Positions 39,409 to 47,116 of a DNA stretch of 64,000 nucleotides are shown here, one piece after another (within the stretch, counting starts at the first letter, position 1; each line of letters opens with the position of its first letter). Position numbers and translations under genes: made by a program. Where the stretch lies: positions 42,427-106,426 of the forward strand of contig NZ_MRST01000027.1 in the NCBI RefSeq assembly GCF_001902145.1, given 5' to 3'. The DNA is from Pseudomonas fluorescens (GTDB lineage Bacteria > Pseudomonadota > Gammaproteobacteria > Pseudomonadales > Pseudomonadaceae). The notes under the pieces were generated by a model. It saw only the letters and a program-made list of their open reading frames with translations. It was not told where the DNA came from and searched no databases.

Positions 39409-39453
39409 GACACGACCTTTTTTATTATTGGAATGAATCGGGTCCGTTGTCAG

Positions 39454-39469
39454 AGCGAGTTTCGTGCCA
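39454..39469 (-). promoter_or_regulatory. Sigma-54 (-24/-12) promoter of the glp operon
   Basis: On the minus strand the sequence reads TGGCACGAAACTCGCT: the -24 GG and -12 GC are separated by exactly 10 bases, and TGGCAC matches the consensus fully. Transcription would start about 12 bp downstream, near 39443, giving a leader of about 35 bases to the ATG at 39408. An enhancer-binding protein gene lies divergent. Confidence 0.8.
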
Positions 39470-39512
39470 AAACCGCAAGCGCTTGATGTGTAAGGAGATG
39501 GGTGAATCATGA

Positions 39513-39581
39513 TGTTCAGGAGTGAACAATCCGGCTGAACAACTGAACACTGCCGGGGTTGACAATGAACAGTTGTGAACA
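39513..39581. promoter_or_regulatory. Upstream activator sites: cluster of TGAACA hexamers
   Basis: Six TGAACA/TGTTCA hexamers lie here: an inverted pair TGTTCA-N4-TGAACA (39513-39528), a close direct pair (39536-39549) and a direct pair with 4-base spacing (39566-39581). They are about 45-125 bp upstream of the sigma-54 promoter, the usual distance for enhancer-binding proteins. The divergent AcoR-like regulator is the likely ligand. Confidence 0.65.
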
Positions 39582-39610
39582 ACACTCTCATGACCAACAC
39601 AGGAACCAGT

Positions 39611-39636
39611 GTGGGAGGGGGCTTGCCCCCTCCCAC
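39611..39636. repeat. Single REP hairpin in the regulator leader
   Basis: GTGGGAGGGGGC-TT-GCCCCCTCCCAC forms a perfect 12-bp stem. It lies between the activator sites and the regulator ATG at 39700, so it is probably transcribed in the regulator's 5' leader or sits just upstream of its promoter. Its effect is unknown. Confidence 0.8.
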
Positions 39637-39699
39637 ATTGATCGAGTTACATTCGTTAGATTGTGCACGCCCAATAACAATAAAAATGAAGGTCGCACC

Positions 39700-41517
39700 A
39701 TGGCCGAACCACTGGCTCACGACACTCTTATCCAGGAATCCTGGCGCCGTTGCCGCGCCTATGGCCTGGACCACCAAAGCGCCCCCAGCTTTGACCAACT
39801 GCCCGCCGAGGGCATTCGCCAACTCCTGGAAAGCCAGCATTCCCTGGTGCAGACCACCCATCAGGAAGTGTTGCCCTACTACGAGAACATTCTCAGCAAT
39901 TCCAATTGCCTCATCATGCTGGCCGACAATCAGGGCCAGGTGCTGACCTCGTGGGGCACCCAGCGGTTTATCGAACCCACGCTGGCCCGTGGCTTCAGCC
40001 CCGGCGCCAGCTGGATGGAACGCGCCAGTGGCACCAACGCCATCGGCACCGCGCTGGCCTGCGCCCAGGCCGTGCATATTGAGCACGATGAACACTTCCT
40101 CAAGGCCAACCGCTTCATGACCGGTTCCGCGGCGCCGATTTTCGATGCCCAGCGCGAAATCATCGCGGTGCTGGACGTGTCCAGCGACAGCTACCTGCCG
40201 CCCTCCCACACCCTGGGCATGGTCAAGATGATGAGCCAGACCGTGGAGAACCGGCTGATCCTCAACCTGTTTCGCGGCGAACATTTCCAACTGACGTTCA
40301 ACACCGGCTTGAGCAACCTCGACAGCCAATGGGCCGGCCTGCTGATCTTTGATGAAAGCGGCCAGGTGCTGTCGGCCAATCGGCGTGCGGATAACCTGCT
40401 GGGCATCAGCCTCTCGCGGGTGATGATCGACAGTCTGTTCAAGGTGTCGCTGCTGGAGCTGCTCAACCAGCCGGAAGGGCTGCCCTTTGCCTTGCAAGCG
40501 GCGGGACGCAATCGGTTCCAGTGCCTGTTGAAGCGGCCCAAGCAGATGCCGGTGCAGGCGCGGGTGTTCAGCCACCCGCCGCCGCCAGCGCCGACCCCGA
40601 TCAACCTCAAGACCCTGCATTTTGGCGATGTGCGCGTGGAAAAAGCCGTGCGCCAGGCCGAACGCCTGCTGGAAAAGGACATTCCGTTGTTGATTCACGG
40701 CGAGACCGGCGTGGGCAAAGAGGTGTTCGTCAAAGCCCTGCACCAGGCCAGTTCCCGCAGCCGGCAGGCGTTGATCGCAGTGAATTGTGCGGCGATTCCC
40801 GCAGAACTGGTGGAGTCGGAACTGTTCGGCTACGAAAAAGGCGCCTTCACCGGCGCCAACCAGAAAGGCAGCATCGGCCTGATCCGCAAGGCCGACAAGG
40901 GCACGCTGTTTCTCGACGAAATCGGCGATATGCCGCTGCCCACCCAGGCCCGCCTGTTACGGGTATTGCAGGAGCGCTGTGTGCAGCCGGTGGGCAGCAG
41001 CGAGGTGTTCCCGGTGGACTTGCGCATCATCTCGGCGACCAACCGCGCCTTGCGCGAGCTGGTGCAGGCCGGGCGCTTTCGCGAGGACTTGTACTACCGC
41101 ATCGGCGGCCTGACCCTGGAATTGCCACCGTTGCGCGAGCGTACCGACAAGCAGGCGCTGTTCCAGCAACTGTGGCAGCAACACCGCGAGCCGACTCAAT
41201 GGGCCGGGCTGAGCGCCGAGGTGCTGAGGCTATTCGAGCAACACCCGTGGCCGGGGAATTTACGCCAGGTGAGCAGCGTGTTGCAGGTGGCGCTGGCAAT
41301 GGCCGAGGAGCAGCCGATCCGCGCAGAGCACCTGCCCGATGATTTTTTTGTGGATTTGCAGGCGACAGTACCGCTGTCTAAACCTGAACACTTGGATGAA
41401 AGTCTCGACCTGAGCCAACGCTTGGAAGCCGTGGGCGGGAATATTTCCCACCTGGCGCGAGAGCTGGGGGTGAGTCGCAACACCCTGTACAAGCGCCTGC
41501 GCCAGCACGAAGGCTGA
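39700..41517 (+). CDS. AcoR-like sigma-54-dependent transcriptional activator
   Basis: The 605-residue enhancer-binding protein starts with the AcoR-type segment (ESWRRCRAYGLD), then a GAF-like sensor region (about 75-215) and a PAS-like region (about 230-330). The AAA+ domain (about 350-560) has Walker A GETGVGKE, the sigma-54 loop GAFTGA and Walker B LFLDEIGDM. A Fis-type helix-turn-helix closes it (LARELGVSRNTLYKRL). ATG 39700 follows GAAGG at 8 bp. It is divergent from the glp operon, whose sigma-54 promoter it should activate. The small-molecule effector, perhaps a polyol, is inferred. Confidence 0.93.
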   Translation: MAEPLAHDTLIQESWRRCRAYGLDHQSAPSFDQLPAEGIRQLLESQHSLVQTTHQEVLPYYENILSNSNCLIMLADNQGQVLTSWGTQRFIEPTLARGFSPGASWMERASGTNAIGTALACAQAVHIEHDEHFLKANRFMTGSAAPIFDAQREIIAVLDVSSDSYLPPSHTLGMVKMMSQTVENRLILNLFRGEHFQLTFNTGLSNLDSQWAGLLIFDESGQVLSANRRADNLLGISLSRVMIDSLFKVSLLELLNQPEGLPFALQAAGRNRFQCLLKRPKQMPVQARVFSHPPPPAPTPINLKTLHFGDVRVEKAVRQAERLLEKDIPLLIHGETGVGKEVFVKALHQASSRSRQALIAVNCAAIPAELVESELFGYEKGAFTGANQKGSIGLIRKADKGTLFLDEIGDMPLPTQARLLRVLQERCVQPVGSSEVFPVDLRIISATNRALRELVQAGRFREDLYYRIGGLTLELPPLRERTDKQALFQQLWQQHREPTQWAGLSAEVLRLFEQHPWPGNLRQVSSVLQVALAMAEEQPIRAEHLPDDFFVDLQATVPLSKPEHLDESLDLSQRLEAVGGNISHLARELGVSRNTLYKRLRQHEG

Positions 41518-41518
41518 T

Positions 41519-43636
41519 TTAACGCCAACTCCAGGAGACGCCGGTGTAGATACCACGCCCATCAGCGGGGGTGGAACGTGCAGCGTCCATACCTTTGTCG
41601 TCGTAGCCCGGGGTGACGGTGTTGGCGTAACGGCGGTTGGTGAGGTTGCGCAGGTCGACCCAGGCTTGCCAGTCCTGCTTGGGCGCGTCGTAGCCGAAGG
41701 TCGCGCCGAGGGTGGTGTAGGCCGCCGCGTAGTAGGAATTGGCGTAGTCCACCGCCACCCGTGATGCATGCTCGGTGTTAAGGCTGGTGTAGAAACCCGT
41801 CGGGTGGCTGTAGCGCAGTTGCGCCTGATAGTAGTGCTTGGGAATGCCAGGCAAGGTGTTGTCGCCGAAACGCTCGTCGTCGCGGTAGCGGAAGTCGCTG
41901 AAGGTGTAGGCCTGGCGCAGGTCGAGCTTACCGCTGCCGCCGCCGTCCCACAGCGCGCTGAGCAGGCTCAGTTCCACACCCTGGTGCACGGTGGGGCTGG
42001 CGTTGGACTCGGCGATGATGGCATTGCTGGTGGCGGTCTGGGCCTGGGTCTCCACGGAAAGCAGCTCGTGGCGAACTTGCGAGCGATAGAGCGCCAGGTC
42101 CCATTGGCCGAGCCAGGCTTCACCGCGCCCGCCGATTTCCAGGGTGGTAGCGGTCTGATTGCGCAGCTTCACGCCTTCGCGCTGTAACCCCGTGGCCGCC
42201 CCACTGCCCGGGCCAAAGTATTTGTTCGAACCCCAGATCATCGACCACGCATGCGGCGGCTCTACCGAGCGGCTCAGGTTGCCATAGACCTGCAACTGCG
42301 GGGTGAAGTCGTAACGCAGGCCGATGCGCGGTGCGTAGTCCCAGTCATGCTGACTGAGCGGTGCCTGGCCGTCGGGATACGTGACCTGGGTTTCGCGGCG
42401 CGTGTAAATGGCGGCAAGGCCGGTGGTCAGCCACAGATCCTCCACCAGTTCCAGCTTGTTGCCTACATGCAGCACGGTATCGGAGCCCAGGTAGCTGTAG
42501 TCGCGGGTTTTGGTGGCGGCGGCATAGATAGCGGTGTTGCCCGCAGGGATGCGGACGTATTCCGACGCGCCATTGTTCGGCATCGCCTGGGTGGTACGCA
42601 GGCCGAGGGTGGTGGTGCTGGCGTGGCCGAACAGGCTGTCCTGGCGGATGTAATTCAGGGTGCCGCTGATATCGGTGTAGGCGACTTTGAGGCGATTGGT
42701 GCCTTCGCGCAGGTCCATGGGGTAATCGTGATAGGCCAGCCCGACCTCCACCCGCGCGTTATCGTCCAACCGCAAGGTGGTCTTGTTGGCGATCCAGGTG
42801 GAGCCCGGTTGCAAGCGCTTTGAATCGCGGGCGGCATTGAGGCTGTTGGCGGCACGCGGATCATGGCTTATCTGGTCACGCGTGAGCCTGCCGGGAGAAT
42901 CGTTGGTGGTTTCGCGATAACGCAAGTAGAAGCGCGTTTCCAGGTCCGGGTTAAAGCGATAGCCGAAATTGGCAGCGATGCCCTTGCCGCTGCCGGCGCT
43001 TTGGTGCTGATAACCGTCGGACTCCGAATCGGTGAGGCTGATGTAATAGTCGGCGTCCCCCAGCACTTGCCCGGAACTGACTTCGCGCTGGGCATAGCCG
43101 CGACTGCCGACCTCATAGCGCACTTGCAGCTTGGGCGCGTCCAAGCCGGTGCGGGTGACGTAATTGACCGCACCGCCCAAGGCCAATGCACCGTGATCGA
43201 ACCCGTTGGCGCCACGCAGCACTTCCACCCGGCTTTGCCACAGCGGGTCCTTGAGCTCATAGGGCGTGCCGCCTGGCCCGGTAAGCGGCAGACCGTCGAA
43301 CATTTCATACAGGCCGGAGGCATGGGCACCGGGGGCACGGTTCAGGCCCGAGCCACGAATGGACACCTTCACCCCTTCGTTATTGGCCGCCTTGGCGTAC
43401 ACACCGGCCTGGTACTTGAAGACATCCTCGTTGGTGCTGACCCGTCCCTGTTGCACGCTGTCCATATCGATGTAATTGGTGCCACCGGGCACGCTTTTGA
43501 GCTGTGCCTGGGCGATTTCTGCGGCGCTGGCCTCAGCCGTGGTGACTTCAACCGGCGCCAATTGCAGGCCTTCAGCCTGTACCAGCGAACTGAGGGTCAA
43601 GGCGGCAAAAACAAACGGGGGGTGGCGCAGCAGCAT
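41519..43636 (-). CDS. TonB-dependent outer-membrane receptor
   Basis: The 705-residue receptor has a signal peptide (about 1-22), a plug domain (about 25-160; VKVSIRGSGLNRAPGAHASGL, RVEVLRGANG) and a 22-strand barrel with a C-terminal strand ending GVSWSWR. TonB-box-like residues (PVEVTTAEA) follow the signal. The stop is one base from the stop of the convergent sigma-54 regulator gene. The substrate is not evident: no siderophore synthesis genes are adjacent and no Fur box was recognised. The leader can fold into alternative hairpins (43669-43699). Confidence 0.9.
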   Translation of the reverse strand: MLLRHPPFVFAALTLSSLVQAEGLQLAPVEVTTAEASAAEIAQAQLKSVPGGTNYIDMDSVQQGRVSTNEDVFKYQAGVYAKAANNEGVKVSIRGSGLNRAPGAHASGLYEMFDGLPLTGPGGTPYELKDPLWQSRVEVLRGANGFDHGALALGGAVNYVTRTGLDAPKLQVRYEVGSRGYAQREVSSGQVLGDADYYISLTDSESDGYQHQSAGSGKGIAANFGYRFNPDLETRFYLRYRETTNDSPGRLTRDQISHDPRAANSLNAARDSKRLQPGSTWIANKTTLRLDDNARVEVGLAYHDYPMDLREGTNRLKVAYTDISGTLNYIRQDSLFGHASTTTLGLRTTQAMPNNGASEYVRIPAGNTAIYAAATKTRDYSYLGSDTVLHVGNKLELVEDLWLTTGLAAIYTRRETQVTYPDGQAPLSQHDWDYAPRIGLRYDFTPQLQVYGNLSRSVEPPHAWSMIWGSNKYFGPGSGAATGLQREGVKLRNQTATTLEIGGRGEAWLGQWDLALYRSQVRHELLSVETQAQTATSNAIIAESNASPTVHQGVELSLLSALWDGGGSGKLDLRQAYTFSDFRYRDDERFGDNTLPGIPKHYYQAQLRYSHPTGFYTSLNTEHASRVAVDYANSYYAAAYTTLGATFGYDAPKQDWQAWVDLRNLTNRRYANTVTPGYDDKGMDAARSTPADGRGIYTGVSWSWR

Positions 43637-43668
43637 CGGGGCAGGTCCTTGGAATCCGGGAACGTGCC

Positions 43669-43699
43669 GGGCCAAGCCCACCACGCGAACAGTGATGGG
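43669..43699 (-). promoter_or_regulatory. Structured leader of the TonB receptor gene
   Basis: Two stems overlap here: an 8-bp stem with one G-U pair (43677-43699; CCCATCAC/GTGGTGGG on the minus strand) and a GGGC-TTG-GCCC stem (43669-43679). They share three bases and so exclude each other. They lie 33-63 bp before the ATG. They match no riboswitch class I recognise. Confidence 0.4.
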
Positions 43700-43765
43700 A
43701 AGGCAGGCACGCCCGTCAGGTCACTCCTTAATGACGGACAGGGGCGTTTTAAAAACAGGGGTGAA

Positions 43766-44041
43766 TCAGGTTTGGCCGTCAGGCGTTGCCAATGCCCGCA
43801 TCAGATCATCGGCATCCGACCCCGGCGGAAAGCGAAAGCCATACATTTGGTCAGTGGCGAGGATCTCCCCCAGAGTGTCACGCAACTGGGCCTCCGTGGG
43901 CGAGTCACGCAATAACTTGTGCGCCGGCAGCAATAACTCGGCAGGCACGCCCTGGGCCGTCGCGGCGTCGATCACCGCATAGAGAATAAACCGCAAACGA
44001 ATTTCGCGATCCGTGGGCCAAACCGTTTTTCGTTTACCCAA
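43766..44041 (-). CDS. Small conserved hypothetical protein
   Basis: The 91-residue protein is mostly helical with a charged N terminus (GKRKTVWPTDREIRLRF) and no signal peptide or membrane helix. The only start in frame is TTG 44041, which has GAGG 7 bp upstream; a stop lies five codons further up. It precedes the TonB receptor gene by 129 bp on the same strand, so it may share its promoter. I recognise no family. Confidence 0.6.
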   Translation of the reverse strand: MGKRKTVWPTDREIRLRFILYAVIDAATAQGVPAELLLPAHKLLRDSPTEAQLRDTLGEILATDQMYGFRFPPGSDADDLMRALATPDGQT

Positions 44042-44173
44042 GGTAGGGCCTCGTGTTTAAGAAAAATCCGAGGCTATTGCCCGCAGGCAAGCGTTTCAAG
44101 CAGTTGGAGGCAAGATAGGCTGCTTCCTACAACGGAAAGGGAAACACCGCACCGATTGGTCGATGCGATGGCC

Positions 44174-44914
44174 TCACTGTACCGGCAGGAAATTCATCAG
44201 CAACAAGCTTTGTGCGTAATTGAGGCCAATGCGCCGGTAACGCTCATCGAGGATTTGGGTGAGCAAGTCCAGCCGCGCGACGATCTTGCCGAACTCAACG
44301 GCAAAACTGAGGTTACTGCCCTCCTCCGATATCTCGTTGGAAAACAACAGCAACACGCCATTGGCATCCTGACGCTGACTGAGCAGCCAGGTGGCCTTTT
44401 CGATATTGCGCGCGGCATTGCTGACAAACTGCGGGTTGATCGAGTCGGTCACATAAAACTGCGTGCGACCGCCGTGAGCAGTCACGAGCATGCTGCCAAT
44501 CGCATAGATGAACGCGCCGACGCGGTCGCCGCGAAAGTCAGGGCTCAAGGAATAACTCAGGGCTGCCAGGTCACGCCGGTCTCCCAGTGCGGGCAAGGGT
44601 TGGCGGTTTTCGATGGCCTGGCGGATTTGCCGGGCGGCGGTCACCGCATCCGGATACCCCGATTGACGCCATTGGCTGGGGTTGCGCAGGTAGAGCTTGC
44701 TCATCAGCAGGTAGAGGCTTTGCAGGTTCTCACGCATGCCCAGGGTGGCCATGCGGTCGACACTGGTCTGGAAGAATTCATCGGGCTTGCCCTCGCTGAA
44801 CTGTCTGGCGATATCGCGGCCCTCTTGTTGGCTGCAACCTGTTGCGCAGAGCGCGAAAACCGCAGCAAGCAGCAGCGGCCATCGGGAGGTAAAAACAGTT
44901 GACGTTCGATCCAT
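44174..44914 (-). CDS. Putative lipoprotein of unknown function
   Basis: The 246-residue protein has a lipoprotein-type signal (LLLAAVFALCATGC), with Cys at about residue 27. The mature part is helix-rich (FQTSVDRMATLGMRENLQSL..., NIEKATWLLSQRQDANG). It resembles hypothetical lipoproteins common in Pseudomonas. ATG 44914 is preferred over an upstream GTG two codons earlier. The gene is alone, with 132 bp downstream and 150 bp upstream without genes. Confidence 0.75.
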   Translation of the reverse strand: MDRTSTVFTSRWPLLLAAVFALCATGCSQQEGRDIARQFSEGKPDEFFQTSVDRMATLGMRENLQSLYLLMSKLYLRNPSQWRQSGYPDAVTAARQIRQAIENRQPLPALGDRRDLAALSYSLSPDFRGDRVGAFIYAIGSMLVTAHGGRTQFYVTDSINPQFVSNAARNIEKATWLLSQRQDANGVLLLFSNEISEEGSNLSFAVEFGKIVARLDLLTQILDERYRRIGLNYAQSLLLMNFLPVQ

Positions 44915-45065
44915 CGGCACCGGGTCTGATTCTGTTGGCCACCCGTGTGGGTCGGATGGCTGGGACAGGGTAGATCAGCAGAATGGAAAAAAGTGCAGCG
45001 GTGCAGGCCAGATAAGCATCGAACTACAGATGCTGATCTGACCCGGCACTTGATTCCCCGGGGTG

Positions 45066-45422
45066 TTAGAGCACTACCGTCGCAAACATCCCCAAGGCGC
45101 CCAGGCAGAACCCGATCAACGCGCCGCGCCCTGGAGCTTCATGAAACAGCGCCCAGACCACCACAGGCTCCAGAAGCAATAACGAAGTGACCGAGACTAC
45201 CGTGACAATCCAGATATCACCGACAGCCACGTACCCCAGCCAATAGGCGCCCAGCAGGCAAAGACCGGCAAAACACATCAAGACCACGGGAAGTACAAAG
45301 GCCTCCCAGGAACCACTGCCGGTTTGGGCCAACTTGGCGGTCACCACCTCGCTGTAGATTGCACAAAACTCACCGATCACCATCAACCCTAGAGCAAAAA
45401 CTCCGAGTAATTCTTTGGACAT
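45066..45422 (-). CDS. SMR/EamA-like four-helix membrane protein
   Basis: The 118-residue protein has four predicted transmembrane helices, the size and layout of small multidrug resistance proteins. A glutamate in the first helix (MVIGEFCAIYSE) resembles the essential EmrE Glu. ATG 45422 has a strong AAGGAG at 8 bp. Its 5' end overlaps the last 34 bp of a short upstream open frame (45389-45553). Substrate and direction are unknown. Confidence 0.72.
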   Translation of the reverse strand: MSKELLGVFALGLMVIGEFCAIYSEVVTAKLAQTGSGSWEAFVLPVVLMCFAGLCLLGAYWLGYVAVGDIWIVTVVSVTSLLLLEPVVVWALFHEAPGRGALIGFCLGALGMFATVVL

Positions 45423-45553
45423 ATCAAAAACTCCTTCGTATTCAGCGCACTGTTTTTCAGCTCCCAGTCGGCGGTGCTGCAGCCGTCGTGAGAGTCGTTG
45501 CCTTGATACGAAGTGGTTTTGAAAAGGCCTGAATTACCGAAGTGCTTGTCCAT
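45389..45553 (-). CDS. Possible 54-residue peptide gene overlapping the SMR-like gene
   Basis: From ATG 45553 (AAGGA 7 bp upstream) a frame of 54 codons ends inside the next gene. The peptide is hydrophilic with Ser/Thr/Asn-rich stretches (NSGLFKTTSYQGNDSHDGC) and two cysteines, and has no signal peptide. The stretch appears lower in GC than its surroundings. The close overlap suggests coupling, with the membrane protein as possible exporter or immunity factor. It may also simply be a leader frame. I recognise no family. Confidence 0.4.
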   Translation of the reverse strand: MDKHFGNSGLFKTTSYQGNDSHDGCSTADWELKNSALNTKEFLICPKNYSEFLL

Positions 45554-45690
45554 GCTCATGTCCTTCAAAGTGTTGAGGCTCAGCGATCCAATACAGTGCG
45601 TGCTGATCATAGAGGCATCGTGAAGCCATTCACAATTAGGTGATGGCAATATTGAAGGATCCCGGATGTTCAAGTGAGCCGAAAGCCTCA

Positions 45691-45716
45691 ATAAAAACCC
45701 GGCGCTGGGCCGGGTT
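45691..45716 (-). terminator. Intrinsic terminator of the small acidic protein gene
   Basis: The stem AACCCGGC / GCCGGGTT (8 bp, loop GCTGG) is followed on the minus strand by a T-rich run. It lies 18 bp past the stop at 45734. Confidence 0.85.
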
Positions 45717-45733
45717 CATTGATCGGGAGGTCT

Positions 45734-45931
45734 TCAGGTACCGGGGTGCTCACTGGCCACGGAATCCGCCGCGTCTACATCCGACATGTCCTCCTCGATC
45801 GGAGCCTCGTCATCCGGGGGCAGCGGGATATTGTCCTCATCGCGCCTTGGGTCATGCCCCGTCTCATTATCGGTGTTACGAGTAACCGCTTGCTGGGAAG
45901 TGTTGCCTGGGGCTTTCTCGTTGATTTCCAT
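45734..45931 (-). CDS. Small acidic, probably disordered protein
   Basis: The 65-residue protein is rich in Asp, Glu, Asn and Pro (NIPLPPDDEAPIEEDMSD) with no hydrophobic core, so it is probably disordered. ATG 45931 has GGAGAG at 7 bp, and a good terminator follows, so it is a true single-gene unit. Similar short acidic proteins are common in pseudomonads; no function is known to me. Confidence 0.75.
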   Translation of the reverse strand: MEINEKAPGNTSQQAVTRNTDNETGHDPRRDEDNIPLPPDDEAPIEEDMSDVDAADSVASEHPGT

Positions 45932-46095
45932 GCTGGCTCTCCGTGTATCGCTCGGGATATCCGTGCTTGAGATTGAGAGGTAGCAACGGATGGAGAGTGC
46001 CGGACGTTAGACGAATGGTGGTTCGTCGTTGAAAGGTATGAATGCGACAAACAGCATTTGTTTGATTATCAGCACACCCAAACCCCAGAAACGCA

Positions 46096-46119
46096 AAAGC
46101 CCCGCTTTCGCGAGGCTTT
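46096..46119 (-). terminator. Terminator of the tRNA-Ser gene
   Basis: The stem AAAGCC-CGC / GCG-GGCTTT with a four-base loop and one internal mismatch lies 12 bp past the tRNA 3' end on the minus strand and is followed by T residues. Confidence 0.75.
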
Positions 46120-46130
46120 CGTGTAAATCT

Positions 46131-46221
46131 TGGCGGGAAACCAGGGATTCGAACCCTGGAGACGCTATTAACGTCCGCCGGTTTTCAAGACCGGTGCATT
46201 CAACCACTCTGCCAATTTCCC
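46131..46221 (-). tRNA. tRNA-Ser (anticodon UGA)
   Basis: The 91-nt gene encodes the 3' CCA. The acceptor stem is GGGAAAT / GTTTCCC with G73. The anticodon stem CCGGT/ACCGG encloses loop CTTGAAA with anticodon TGA. A long variable arm (about GCGGACGTTAATAGCGTC) identifies a class II serine tRNA, and the T arm has GGTTCGAATCC. It reads UCA and related serine codons. No integrase or attachment-site duplication was seen beside it. Confidence 0.97.
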
Positions 46222-46373
46222 TTGTGCATCACGGGATTATAGTAGCCCATCCCGTGTCAGCGGGCGCCATAATACCCGAATGAAACACACTGTCAAACTC
46301 TCTGCATCGCTTGTTACAAGGCGTCTGTTATGATCTTTGCGACTGAACGTTTCAAAACTGAAGGAGTGTCGCC

Positions 46374-47045
46374 ATGCGCGAACAGAATTACGCAGTGAAT
46401 GGCAACGCGCAGGCTGAGCAGCTTGAAGTCAGCCGCGTGTTGCGCAACACCTACGGCTTGCTCGCCCTGACCCTCGCATTCAGCGGCGTGATGGCTTACG
46501 TGGCCCAGCAGATGCGCGTCGGTTACCCGAATATCTTTGTCGTGCTGATCGGTTTCTATGGTCTGTTCTTCCTGACCAACAAGCTGCGCGACTCAGCCTG
46601 GGGCCTGGTTTCGGCGTTTGCCTTGACCGGTTTCATGGGCTTTATCCTCGGCCCGATCCTCAACCGCTACCTGGGCATGGCCGGCGGTGCCGAAGTGGTC
46701 AGTTCAGCGTTTGCCATGACGGCCCTGGTGTTTGGTGGTCTGTCGGCCTACGTGCTGATCAGCCGTAAGGACATGAGCTTCCTGGGTGGCTTCATCACCG
46801 CAGGTTTCTTCGTGTTGCTGGCGGCGGTGGTGGCCAGCATGTTCTTCCAGATCAGCGGCCTGCAACTGGCGATCAGCGCGGGTTTTGTGCTGTTTTCCTC
46901 GGTGTGCATCCTGTTCCAGACCAGCGCCATCATCCACGGCGGTGAGCGTAACTACATCATGGCAACCATCAGCCTGTATGTGTCGATCTACAACCTGTTC
47001 ATCAGCCTGTTGCAGATCTTCGGCATCATGAGCCGCGATGACTGA
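46374..47045 (+). CDS. yccA: Bax inhibitor-1/YccA family membrane protein
   Basis: The 223-residue inner-membrane protein has seven hydrophobic helices and the family pattern (GFMGFILGPILN, VFGGLSAYVLIS, late YVSIYNLFISLLQI). In E. coli, YccA modulates the FtsH protease. ATG 46374 follows AAGGAGTG, and a TATGAT -10-like hexamer lies at 46329-46334. It ends before a shared terminator and is convergent with murB. Confidence 0.93.
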   Translation: MREQNYAVNGNAQAEQLEVSRVLRNTYGLLALTLAFSGVMAYVAQQMRVGYPNIFVVLIGFYGLFFLTNKLRDSAWGLVSAFALTGFMGFILGPILNRYLGMAGGAEVVSSAFAMTALVFGGLSAYVLISRKDMSFLGGFITAGFFVLLAAVVASMFFQISGLQLAISAGFVLFSSVCILFQTSAIIHGGERNYIMATISLYVSIYNLFISLLQIFGIMSRDD

Positions 47046-47060
47046 TCAATCGCAGCAATA

Positions 47061-47095
47061 AAAAATGCCCTGTATCGCGAGATACGGGGCATTTT
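47061..47095. terminator. Bidirectional terminator between yccA and murB
   Basis: A stem of about 14 bp (AAATGCCCTGTATC / GATACGGGGCATTT, one G-U pair, loop GCGA) is flanked by A-run and T-run, so it can end transcription from both convergent genes. Confidence 0.88.
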
Positions 47096-47116
47096 CATTT
47101 CCAGGACTGATAAAGC

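Noticed and set aside
38314..40743. An 809-codon reading of the glpS frame
   Set aside because: The part before ATG 39408 is antisense to the sigma-54 regulator and crosses its promoter region; the ATPase domain begins at 39408.
41519..43636. TonB receptor as part of the glycerol importer system
   Set aside because: It is on its own transcript, convergent with the regulator, and glycerol enters through porins; adjacency alone does not support the link.
46131..46221. tRNA-Ser as an integration site for a genomic island
   Set aside because: No integrase, no direct repeat of the tRNA 3' end and no change to foreign-looking genes were seen on either side.
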